Source: an uncultured Oscillospiraceae bacterium
Lineage (GTDB): Bacteria; Bacillota; Clostridia; Oscillospirales; Acutalibacteraceae
Direction of reading: 5' to 3'
Assembly: GCA_900552605.1 (NCBI GenBank)
Contig: USAR01000119.1
Coordinates: forward strand, 1 to 5,337
DNA length: 5,337 nt
The number at the start of each line of letters is the position of its first letter. The first letter of the stretch is position 1. This document shows, piece by piece, positions 1 through 5,337 of this stretch. A program made the translations under genes and the position numbers. Under the pieces are notes generated by a model. It worked only from the letters and a program-made list of their open reading frames with translations. It made no database searches and was not told the origin of the DNA.

Positions 1-114
1 TACAAAGAACTTGAAGGCAAAGGAACAGACGTTGATGAGGTCAAAAACGCCGATGAAGCAAGAGCGGTTATTGAAAAAGCGATAGACAGCTATATTGAGC
101 ATTACTGCAAATGA
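1..114 (+). CDS. C-terminal fragment of an unidentified protein
   Basis: The first frame is open from the left edge to a TGA at 112-114, giving 37 residues that begin YKELEGKGTD and end IDSYIEHYCK. The start codon and most of the protein lie outside the window. The fragment is rich in Glu, Asp, Lys and Ala. Its last 20 or so residues (NADEARAVIEKAIDSYIEHY) look like an amphipathic helix, which fits the C-terminal helix of a soluble protein. I see no motif that names a family. It is called coding because the frame is open to the edge, the composition is protein-like and a strong terminator-like inverted repeat follows 28 bases after the stop. It converges on the minus-strand genes to its right, so it belongs to a different transcription unit. 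The reading frame is fairly sure; the function is unknown. Confidence 0.7.
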   Translation, partial: YKELEGKGTDVDEVKNADEARAVIEKAIDSYIEHYCK

Positions 115-141
115 CAACTCTGATTTTTAAAAGTAAAATTA

Positions 142-196
142 AAGTAATAAAAACCCCCGAAACGTTTTAAAACCGTCTCGGGGTTTTTTATTACTT
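142..196. terminator. Bidirectional intrinsic terminator between converging genes
   Basis: A long inverted repeat has arms at 142-164 and 174-196, 23 bases each, with 21 matching pairs and a 9-base loop at 165-173. The core is a run of Cs followed by GAAACG, pairing with CGTCTCGGGG. The outer part is an A tract on the left and a T tract on the right, so each strand reads as a GC stem followed by a U run. One of the two mismatches (161 against 177) becomes a U-G wobble in the minus-strand transcript. It lies 28 bases after the plus-strand stop codon and 16 bases beyond the stop codon of the minus-strand small peptide. It can therefore serve both converging transcripts. Confidence 0.88.
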
Positions 197-212
197 CAGT
201 GTCAAAAGACTG

Positions 213-365
213 TTAATCCTCATCTCCCAATGCGTCGGAATCAGTTAGCGCATCGTTAAAGGAATTGGGATCGGACAGAGGATTCAAGCTAATGTCAATG
301 GCGCAGTAATTTTCAGTGCACACACTTATCACTTCCGCCACCGGCAAACAATATTTCTTTTTCAT
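213..365 (-). CDS. Small 50-aa acidic-tailed peptide of unknown function
   Basis: This encodes 50 residues, starting MKKKYCLPVAEVISVCTENY and ending with the acidic tail DSDALGDED. The N-terminus is basic (three Lys), the middle is a short hydrophobic stretch, and the last 20 or so residues are rich in Asp, Asn and Ser. Cysteines are at 6, 16 and 21. There is no membrane segment or convincing signal peptide. The start at 365 was chosen because GGAG at 376-373 lies 7 bases upstream. In-frame ATGs at 371 and 404 would give longer forms, but the first overlaps the end of the ribosome binding site and the second lies at the base of a stem-loop. Short hypothetical proteins starting with a Lys-rich MKKxYxxPxxE-like motif occur in gut Clostridia and Bacteroidales (from memory, not checked). 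It follows the GH43 gene by 64 bases on the same strand and could be its last cistron. Alternatives are a RiPP-type precursor or a spurious frame. Confidence 0.62.
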   Translation of the reverse strand: MKKKYCLPVAEVISVCTENYCAIDISLNPLSDPNSFNDALTDSDALGDED

Positions 366-372
366 AATCATT

Positions 373-376
373 CTCC
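373..376 (-). promoter_or_regulatory. Shine-Dalgarno site of the 50-aa peptide
   Basis: On the minus strand the sequence reads CCGGAGAATGATTATG. GGAG sits 7 bases before the ATG at 365-363, near-ideal spacing for a Firmicutes-type ribosome. This decides the start of the small peptide against the ATGs at 371 and 404. The site lies six bases after the 3' arm of the stem-loop at 382-403, so the stem itself does not bury it. Confidence 0.7.
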
Positions 377-381
377 GGTTC

Positions 382-403
382 TGCCGCAGCAAAAGCTGCG
401 GCA
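382..403. other. Intercistronic stem-loop (9-bp perfect stem, 4-base loop)
   Basis: TGCCGCAGC at 382-390 and GCTGCGGCA at 395-403 are perfect inverted repeats around a loop of AAAA (UUUU in the minus-strand transcript). Read on the minus strand it falls in the 64-base gap between the GH43 stop codon and the small peptide, and it is not followed by a U run. It is therefore a poor terminator in that direction and more likely a processing or stabilising hairpin that separates the two cistrons. Read on the plus strand it is followed by the T-rich stretch TTTATTTATTTTGTATTTT, so it could end antisense transcription. The structure is seen directly; the role is inference. Confidence 0.6.
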
Positions 404-429
404 TTTATTTATTTTGTATTTTGCGATTA

Positions 430-3400
430 TTACTTAACATAAGCCGACGGTTTCATAAATACGGGGTTGCCGTCGCTATCCCAAGAAATCTGCTGAATAA
501 ATGTGTTTCTTCCGGACCAACCGCTTCCGGAAATCAAATTGCCCATATATGTAATGCAATCAATTTCATTTCCGTTTTCATAAATCTTTGTAAATCCGTT
601 GTGACCCGGCCCATAAATCTTCATATCGCCGTCTGTTACCGAATCAAGTACCGGCTCGGGGTTTTTGACCCAATCGGAAGCGTTCATCGGGTTGCCGCCC
701 TCTTTAAGCGACAGCAGACCGATGCAGTAATAATCTGAATTGGAATCATTGGCAGAATAGGTCATAAATACTCTGCCGTTGTGCTGCAGTATTGCAGGTC
801 CTTCAACAAGATTATACTTTCTCTTTTCCCAATCGTAATCAGCTTTGCAAACGGAGACAGGATTTCCGGAAAGAGTAATCATATCGTCTGCAAGTGTATC
901 AACAAGCAGTTCGCCCTCTGTTGTCCAGACAAAGTATTTTTGTCCGTTATACTCAAAGTATGTTCCGTCGATATTAAGCTGCTGGCTCTCAATCATACCG
1001 GACATAACACCGAGGTTCTGCCACTCTCCCATTGCGTCGTCTGTAACGCTTTTCAAAACGCACATTCTGTGGTTAACAGAGCCCGCTTCAACAGTAGGTG
1101 CCGCAAAAATGTACCAATGACCGTCAACGAAGAATATTTCCGGTGCATACCAATCTTTATAAACATCGGTATAAGCGAACGCAATAATGTTTTCGGCATT
1201 TTCCCAATCGTAAGGATCGGCAGACTTTTCAACACGCACTGCTTTTCCTGTTGAATCGTTATACGCGTGGTAATAGTATCCGTCCCTGTAGCTGAACATA
1301 GGATCAGCGGTTTTGCTTGTTTGCTTATCGTATTTAACTATCGGGTTAAGCTTTGCTGTCTTGAATGTTTCGCAAACAGCGTTGCTGAAGATTTCCTCGG
1401 TGCCGTTTGCTGTTTTAACTGTGGCAAATGCCTGCGCTGCACGGCGAACCGTCTTTTCGGTTGTGATGCCGTAAAGTGTGACCATCATATGGCTGCCGCT
1501 CTTTGTAAACGAAAGCTCCTGTACCTTGCAGTTACCTCGGTTCATCTCATTCCAGGCAATATCTCCGCCGAGCTTATCATATGACGTGCCGCTGATGAAC
1601 CTGATTCCGCGGGATTCAATCAATGTGCCCTCCGGGGTATAGATATACGCAAACACCGTCATTGCATTATTGATCTTCCGGCTGCCGATAATTGAAACGG
1701 TAGCTTTCGGTGTAACTTCTTCAGCGGAAGCAGTGAAGTTCATTTCGCCGCAGTTGTGAAGAGTTAATGTGTTGCCGTAAGAAATAAATTTATCATTCAG
1801 CTTGAAGCCGGTTGCACTCTCGTCGCTGATAGTCATTCTTTCGTCAAAAGCAATGTCAGCATACTCTGTTGTGCCGTCAACTTTTTTGAGCGACACGCTG
1901 TGCTTTTCATCGTTCTTAGTGTAAATCGCACTAAATACAATGTCGGAAGTTATCGGCATATCTGTTGCATTATTCCAAACCTGACAGCCGTTGGAATTTA
2001 GCTTGCGGATATATCCGTAAATCTCAGGCACTTTTGCGGAAGCTGCCGCAAAATCAGCCGAGTCAACGGTGTCGCCGCTCTTAACGTACGCCGTGTAAAC
2101 CACTTTGCCGTTTCTTTCACAGAACGAAACCTTAAGTGCGTCAAACTTATCATAAGAAGCAACGAGATTTCTTGCGGTATCGGAAAGTGAAACTTCAAAT
2201 TTTGCATCACCGCTTACAAGTGTGCCGTTTTCATACCAGCCCTTGAATTTATAAACGCTGCTTCCGTCGTTAGCATTTAAAGGCGCTTTAACGGTAACGG
2301 TAGCAATCGCATAGTTTCCGGCAGCGTCTGCAAAACCGTTTATTTCACTTTTTTCAACATTGATAAATTCATATTGGGAAGAAGCCGTAACATTATCGGT
2401 AACAGTGCTGTTGTATGTACCGATAATATCAAAGTGGGTAAGACGAGTGTAGAATGCGCTCGCATTCCAGCCGGAACGAACAGCCTCACCGAGCACCTCA
2501 GGCATATTTGAACAGATAACGCGTATTGCGGCATATTTTGCCGAAACAGGCTCATCGAGAATTACTGTACCTGCATTGCTTCGTGAATATACGTCATAAG
2601 TTTTGGCGTTTTCGCCGAAAAGCTCTTCTCTTGAATTTGCAAGCGAGAGCTTATAGTGCGACGGTGAAAAACGACGATTGATGTGACCCACAACACCGAA
2701 GCCGGTTACAGTACCCTCGGAATTAAGCTTATAATCGATCTGTACATATTGCTTGCTCTCATCATCTATAAGCGAATCGATAACCTTGCCGTTATCTGTA
2801 ACGAATACAGGCTCGTAAATTGTAAGTGAGTTATCAAGGTAGCAGGTGTTTGTAAGCTCTGACATATTGCCCTTAGTCTCAATAACCTTACCATCCTTTA
2901 CGGCGGTAACGCCAAGCGGCAAAGCATCGACAATAAGACTTTGATTACGATTTACAAACTGCTCGTATTCGTTTTGAGTTTTCCAAACATCGTCCTGTGT
3001 TGTTTCGATAGGATTATAGCTAAAGCCGTTATTAAAGCCGTAAATGTTAAATTCGTCCACACGAATATTCCTTTCGGTTGTAAGAGAGTCGGGCGAAATA
3101 ACCATAAGCGCAACATAGCGTGCCGAAAGCTCGCCTTTTTGCCAGCTGAGCAGCTGCCTGCGGTGCATATCGGAATTGTCGCAATCGTAAATGAGGCTTT
3201 CGCTGTTATAAAGCTTATCGTAATCATCCGAAGCAAAAAGCTTGTAAAAACCAAGTCGCTTTTCAGCGCTTTCGGCAGAAGCAACAATAATATTGCTTAT
3301 TGCGCTCGACTGCTTTAAATCATACTCAAGTGTTGCGTAAACCTCGCTGCCGTCGTTAAGAGCCACGCCATCCTTTGTGAAGTTGTAAAGCTCTTCATCA

Positions 3401-5337
3401 ACGCCGGTTGCACTGCCTGTTGTAACAGTGTTATCGTTAACCGCTGCAAGACTTCCGGCGGTTTTCGGAAGCTTTTCGAATCCGCTTTCACCCTTTGCGA
3501 AATATGAAAGAACAGGTGAAATACCGCTGACAAGCGATTTTGAAGTAATTGTTTTAAACATATCTTTTGCTGCACAGTCGTCGGTAACTACCGCAGCATT
3601 TGTATATTTCTCCAACGTAACAGTTATGTTGCCGGTAACCGCAGGAATTGTGATAACACCGACACTGTCGGGATAATAATCGTTACCGCCGCAGCTTACC
3701 TTAACTATTCTTGTGCCGCTTGAAGCGGGAATTTTAAATTTAGCGGTTTCGCCGAGCGGCACGACGGTGAGCTTGTTAAGTGTATTACTTGCAAGCAGTA
3801 TATTACCGCCGATGTCACTAAGTGTTCCCACCACTGTACCGTCGGCATAGCTGATTGTTGCTGCCTGTTTTAAAGAAAAGTTGTCGATATATGACTTAAC
3901 GTTCTGTCCCATATTGTTGATTTTTATAAGCGGTGAAACTTCGCTTGCAGTAAAACCGACTGTTCTTGTATGCCAATTTCTGTCTTGTGGATCTACTATG
4001 TAGTCGGTATAATCACCGCCGCTGTTTTTAAAGTTTTCGTGCTGCAAACCAAACGAGAACAAGATATTGTTAAGCGCTGTATCGTCATCTGCTTTTTGGT
4101 AATCGTACTGCAAAATGTACGGCGCGTTTAGTTCAAGCTCTTCATTAAAAAGTTTGTATGCATTGCGGTTTAAAACATACTTGGCATTAGTTAATTTATC
4201 ACTCTGAGACATTAAAGCAAACCAATTGGTGGATTTAGGAGTTGCCAACGCTTTACCGTGCGCTGCATCGCCTGTTTCTTCAATAACCCAATTGCTGTCG
4301 TTAAAGTTTACAACATTTTCAAAATCATTGTGATATGACTTTGCGCCCTGCTCAACAGAAGCAGTTGTGCCATATGCGCGGAACTCGGTAATTCTTACCG
4401 CCGCCGAGCTTGTATTTTCGATTTTAAGCCACTTTTGCACCCTGTCATAGCTCGGGAAAAGCACCTTGATTCCGACATAGCGTGCGGTAATGCTGTCATT
4501 TGTATAATCGAAAATCTGTCGCTGTGTTGCAAGACCGTTTACATAGTGCTGTATTTTATTTGATTTATAGAAAAGAGTGTCCTTATCATTTGAAGCATAC
4601 AGCTCATAATCGTATGTTCTCCAAGCAATGTTATCGTGATTGTAAACAGCAAGCTTGTCAATGTTTTTAACCTCGCCTAAATCATATCCGATCTTAACAC
4701 TGCGTGAGCCGTCGGTATAATAAATCGGGTCGCCGTCTGTAACCGGCTCTGCAAACACGGTTTTATTAGACCAAGCCTCTGCCGTGGTAAGAGTACCGTC
4801 TTGCAGCTTTGTGAACTGAGCCGAGTCCATATCATCTGAAAAGACCTCGCCCGTCAAAGCGTTTTCGGTTTCAATTGCCCTTAAATTATCCTCGGTTACA
4901 TTGTCCTTTGCAACCGCTTCTCCTACATCACCGCAGAGCATAAGCGCACCAGAGCGGAATGAGTTTTCAGCGGTATTTGTGGGATTGGGATATTTAATGC
5001 GCATTGCAAAATATGCAATCTCCCCAACACCTTGAAACTCAATAAGATTTATCGTGCGATCGTCAAGCTCATCAGATGTTTTGCCGACCTGATCGGTTCG
5101 GTCGTATGTTGCAATTTTGTTTTCTTCAGCAAAAAGGTCATCCTTGTTTCCTGAAGCATAGAGCTCATAATAAGCCGCCTGATGCGCCTTAGTTTTGCGG
5201 TTTATCATTGAAAAGGCTTTTGGCGTGACATAGTTTTGCAGCTTGAAAATAATATCTGTGGTATCACCGTTGCCCCAGGAGTCGGTCCAATAGATATTGG
5301 GCAAGTTACTGCAGCCATAGTTTACAAACTTATAGAT
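430..5337 (-). CDS. Large modular GH43 family glycoside hydrolase with discoidin-like repeats (5' partial)
   Basis: This is a single uninterrupted frame of 1635 codons from the right edge to a TAA at 432-430. There is no real start in the window: eleven further codons lie upstream of a TTG at 5304 and the frame stays open, so the signal peptide and the beginning are missing. Domains in order are a headless discoidin-like unit A, unit B, a CBM4/9-like domain, a beta-rich segment, units C and D, InlB-type repeats, an Fn3-like linker and a C-terminal GH43 domain with all three catalytic carboxylates. GH43 enzymes are inverting hydrolases that act mostly on arabinofuranosyl or xylosyl linkages. 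The protein is probably secreted to act on plant cell-wall glycans. No dockerin, LPXTG sorting signal, SLH repeat or C-terminal membrane helix follows the catalytic domain, so any anchor must be in the missing N-terminus or in the repeats. The small peptide lies 64 bases downstream. The GH43 call is confident; the exact substrate is not. Confidence 0.93.
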   Translation of the reverse strand: MYKFVNYGCSNLPNIYWTDSWGNGDTTDIIFKLQNYVTPKAFSMINRKTKAHQAAYYELYASGNKDDLFAEENKIATYDRTDQVGKTSDELDDRTINLIEFQGVGEIAYFAMRIKYPNPTNTAENSFRSGALMLCGDVGEAVAKDNVTEDNLRAIETENALTGEVFSDDMDSAQFTKLQDGTLTTAEAWSNKTVFAEPVTDGDPIYYTDGSRSVKIGYDLGEVKNIDKLAVYNHDNIAWRTYDYELYASNDKDTLFYKSNKIQHYVNGLATQRQIFDYTNDSITARYVGIKVLFPSYDRVQKWLKIENTSSAAVRITEFRAYGTTASVEQGAKSYHNDFENVVNFNDSNWVIEETGDAAHGKALATPKSTNWFALMSQSDKLTNAKYVLNRNAYKLFNEELELNAPYILQYDYQKADDDTALNNILFSFGLQHENFKNSGGDYTDYIVDPQDRNWHTRTVGFTASEVSPLIKINNMGQNVKSYIDNFSLKQAATISYADGTVVGTLSDIGGNILLASNTLNKLTVVPLGETAKFKIPASSGTRIVKVSCGGNDYYPDSVGVITIPAVTGNITVTLEKYTNAAVVTDDCAAKDMFKTITSKSLVSGISPVLSYFAKGESGFEKLPKTAGSLAAVNDNTVTTGSATGVDEELYNFTKDGVALNDGSEVYATLEYDLKQSSAISNIIVASAESAEKRLGFYKLFASDDYDKLYNSESLIYDCDNSDMHRRQLLSWQKGELSARYVALMVISPDSLTTERNIRVDEFNIYGFNNGFSYNPIETTQDDVWKTQNEYEQFVNRNQSLIVDALPLGVTAVKDGKVIETKGNMSELTNTCYLDNSLTIYEPVFVTDNGKVIDSLIDDESKQYVQIDYKLNSEGTVTGFGVVGHINRRFSPSHYKLSLANSREELFGENAKTYDVYSRSNAGTVILDEPVSAKYAAIRVICSNMPEVLGEAVRSGWNASAFYTRLTHFDIIGTYNSTVTDNVTASSQYEFINVEKSEINGFADAAGNYAIATVTVKAPLNANDGSSVYKFKGWYENGTLVSGDAKFEVSLSDTARNLVASYDKFDALKVSFCERNGKVVYTAYVKSGDTVDSADFAAASAKVPEIYGYIRKLNSNGCQVWNNATDMPITSDIVFSAIYTKNDEKHSVSLKKVDGTTEYADIAFDERMTISDESATGFKLNDKFISYGNTLTLHNCGEMNFTASAEEVTPKATVSIIGSRKINNAMTVFAYIYTPEGTLIESRGIRFISGTSYDKLGGDIAWNEMNRGNCKVQELSFTKSGSHMMVTLYGITTEKTVRRAAQAFATVKTANGTEEIFSNAVCETFKTAKLNPIVKYDKQTSKTADPMFSYRDGYYYHAYNDSTGKAVRVEKSADPYDWENAENIIAFAYTDVYKDWYAPEIFFVDGHWYIFAAPTVEAGSVNHRMCVLKSVTDDAMGEWQNLGVMSGMIESQQLNIDGTYFEYNGQKYFVWTTEGELLVDTLADDMITLSGNPVSVCKADYDWEKRKYNLVEGPAILQHNGRVFMTYSANDSNSDYYCIGLLSLKEGGNPMNASDWVKNPEPVLDSVTDGDMKIYGPGHNGFTKIYENGNEIDCITYMGNLISGSGWSGRNTFIQQISWDSDGNPVFMKPSAYVK
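433..1353 (-). other. GH43 five-bladed beta-propeller catalytic domain
   Basis: Residues 1329-1635 of the visible protein, about 307 residues, a usual length for the GH43 fold. The catalytic base is the Asp of TADPMF (residue 1345, codon 1303-1305). The pKa-modulating Asp is in LNIDGTYF (residue 1457, codon 967-969). The general acid Glu is in LVEGPAI (residue 1512, codon 802-804). Supporting family motifs are WYAPEIFF with HWYIFAAP just after it, YGPGHNGF (His 1579, codon 601-603) and the closing stretch RNTFIQQISWDSDGNPVF. The pattern of VEGPAI, YGPGHN and a terminal iQ-W-GNPvF-P resembles alpha-L-arabinofuranosidase or exo-arabinanase branches of GH43 more than beta-xylosidases with an extra C-terminal beta-sandwich, which is absent here. 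The subfamily is inference. Confidence 0.9.
1354..1713 (-). other. Fn3-like linker domain before GH43
   Basis: Residues 1209-1328 form a beta-rich segment running from ATVSIIGSRKINNAMTVFAY to the Ala just before KLNPIV. It contains GTLIESRGIRF, then VTLYGITTEKTVRRAAQAFA and VKTANGTEEIFSNAV. The order of a strand with an 'ie.rGi.f' turn, a central Gly-rich loop, then 'aqAf..vkt..G.e.i.sn' resembles Ig/Fn3-like spacer domains in extracellular proteins of gut Firmicutes. It probably positions the catalytic domain away from the repeats. The family assignment is from pattern only. Confidence 0.5.
1723..2385 (-). other. InlB / Listeria-Bacteroides-type beta repeats
   Basis: Residues 985-1205. The clearest copy has YKFKGWYENGTLVSG (Trp 1034) followed by ARNLVASYDK, the usual 'f.gWy.ng......y.v..s....l.A.y' signature. 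A second, more divergent copy follows: LKVSFCERNGKVVYTAYVKS, then GDTV, a short middle, and a closing SDIVFSAIYTK. A third beta segment (HSVSLKKVDGTTEYADIAFD) ends near NFTASAEE. These repeats are beta-grasp-like stalk modules in secreted Firmicutes proteins. They are not catalytic and probably act as a spacer or surface contact. Confidence 0.65.
2413..2961 (-). repeat. Discoidin-like unit D (protein-level repeat)
   Basis: Residues 793-975. The unit opens with QSLIVDALPLG, continues through YEPVFVTDNGKVID, then YVQIDYKLNSEGTVTGFGVV, the core YKLSLANSREELFG (residues 895-908) and VSAKYAAIRVIC, and closes with HFDIIGT. This matches the order in units B and C and resembles the F5/8 type C galactose-binding-like fold: a strand with 'Y.ly.S.....lf', then 'a.Y..i.v', then '.ef...G'. 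The loop before the closing strand carries an insertion (NMPEVLGEAVRSGWNASAFY). Confidence 0.68.
3034..3552 (-). repeat. Discoidin-like unit C (protein-level repeat)
   Basis: Residues 596-768. The opening SKSLVSGISPVLSYF is the clearest version of the lead-in shared by these units. It is followed by VYATLEYDLKQSSAISNIIV, the core YKLFASDDYDKLYNSES (residues 698-714), RRQLLSW, LSARYVALMVISP and the closing DEFNIYGF. It aligns with units B and D over its whole length and is separated from D by a short linker. The likely role is binding to sugar or cell-wall polymer; binding residues cannot be assigned from the sequence alone. Confidence 0.7.
3862..4338 (-). other. CBM4/9-like carbohydrate-binding module
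   Basis: Residues 334-492, between discoidin-like units B and C. The segment starts NDFENVVNFNDSNWVIEETG and AHGKALATP, which fits the opening 'dFE......W....g' of CBM4/9-type jelly rolls. It continues with LNAPYILQYDYQKAD and RNWHTRTVGFTASEV, and ends with SYIDNFSLKQ, the usual terminal 'yiDnvsl' strand. Aromatic residues (Trp, Tyr, Phe) are frequent, as in sugar-binding clefts. The fold assignment rests on this order of motifs. A following beta-rich segment, residues 493-578, contains LTVVPLGETAKFKIPA and ends GNITVTLEKY; it looks like a small Ig- or InlB-like spacer. Confidence 0.55.
4363..4875 (-). repeat. Discoidin-like unit B (protein-level repeat)
   Basis: Residues 155-325. Motifs in order are ENALTGEVF, EPVTDGDPIYYTDGSRS, VKIGYDLGEVKNIDKLAVYN, the core YDYELYASNDKDTLF (YELYAS at 244-249), RQIFDYTNDSITARYVGIKV and the closing VRITEFRAYGT. 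This is the most canonical copy and the one that best supports an F5/8 type C (discoidin) relationship: the 'idkl.vyn.d..awR.y.YelyaS' strand and the 'ARYVGIKV ... RitEfraYG' end are typical. A role in glycan binding is inferred from the family. Confidence 0.75.
4918..5337 (-). repeat. Discoidin-like unit A, head cut off by window edge
   Basis: Residues 1-140. The unit begins within the fold (IYKFVNYGCSNLPNIYWTDS), keeps the core YYELYASGNKDDLFAEENKI (YELYAS at 57-62) and EIAYFAMRIKYPNP, and closes near LMLCGDVGEA. From the 81-93 residues between the lead-in and the core in units B to D, about 25-35 residues of this unit lie outside the window. It is more diverged than B: the closing strand lacks the EF-x-x-YG pattern, and an extra stretch (KTSDELDDRTINLIEFQGVG) precedes the AYFAMRI strand. 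Confidence 0.65.

Noticed and set aside
366..404. Longer form of the small peptide starting at the ATG at 404-402
   Set aside because: The extra 13 residues would be encoded by the stem-loop, no ribosome binding site precedes that ATG, and the ATG at 365 has a well-spaced GGAG.
366..429. Separate promoter for the small peptide in the intercistronic gap
   Set aside because: A TACAAA -10-like hexamer is present on the minus strand, but the nearest -35-like TTAAGT is only about 13 bases away and weak; AT-rich sequence gives such matches by chance.
316..738. Plus-strand frame of 140 codons overlapping the end of the GH43 gene and the small peptide
   Set aside because: It runs antisense to the GH43 catalytic motifs YGPGHNGF and GNPVF and to the intercistronic hairpin, has no clear ribosome binding site, and its product is rich in Cys, Arg and Ile with no recognisable motif.
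781..1254. Plus-strand frames of 157 and 91 codons opposite the GH43 domain
   Set aside because: They mirror the strongly conserved minus-strand region that carries the catalytic residues, and their products are low in recognisable motifs and rich in Cys and Ser, typical of antisense shadow frames.
1267..1584. Plus-strand frame of 105 codons
   Set aside because: Antisense shadow of the Fn3-like linker and the GH43 start; the Cys-rich product has no domain signature.
2941..3676. Overlapping frames on both strands within units C and D (2941-3318, 2952-3287, 3315-3575, 3428-3676)
   Set aside because: All lie inside the continuous minus-strand frame that encodes recognisable repeat units; none has a supported start or a family motif.
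430..5337. Frameshift or pseudogene in the large gene
   Set aside because: The frame is unbroken for 1635 codons, and all GH43 catalytic residues and repeat motifs are in the same frame.

Overview
The window is dominated by one very large minus-strand gene that is cut off by the right edge. It encodes the C-terminal 1635 residues of a modular, probably extracellular, carbohydrate-active protein that ends in a glycoside hydrolase family 43 (GH43) domain. The mix of F5/8-type-C-like (discoidin-like) modules, a CBM4/9-like module, InlB/Listeria-Bacteroides-type beta repeats and an Fn3-like linker before a GH43 domain, with a strong GGAG Shine-Dalgarno and moderate-to-low GC, suggests a gut- or rumen-type Clostridia (Oscillospiraceae/Ruminococcus-like). 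That assignment is inference; no marker gene is present.

Layout from left to right. Positions 1-114 are the last 37 codons of an unidentified plus-strand gene. Positions 142-196 form a long GC-cored, A/T-flanked inverted repeat, best read as a terminator shared by the converging transcripts. Positions 213-365 (minus) encode a 50-aa acidic-tailed peptide with a well-placed ribosome binding site. The gap between it and the big gene (366-429) holds a perfect 9-bp stem with a four-base loop. Positions 430-5337 (minus) are the big GH43 gene, open through the right edge with no start codon in view.

Residues of the large protein are numbered here from the first complete codon at the right edge (bases 5337-5335). 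The order is: a discoidin-like unit A missing its head (about 1-140), unit B (155-325), a CBM4/9-like jelly roll (334-492), a small beta-rich segment (493-578), unit C (596-768), unit D (793-975), InlB-type beta repeats (985-1205), an Fn3-like linker (1209-1328) and the GH43 catalytic domain (1329-1635). The catalytic Asp, modulating Asp and acid Glu of GH43 are all visible. The likely role is removal of arabinose or a related pentose from plant polysaccharides, with the repeats binding glycan. The small peptide lies directly downstream on the same strand and may be co-transcribed; its function is unknown.

I see no RNA gene, CRISPR array, insertion sequence or phage feature. I found no clear evidence of a wholly new system. 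The least explained items are the small peptide with its preceding stem-loop, and the four-copy divergent discoidin-like repeat.
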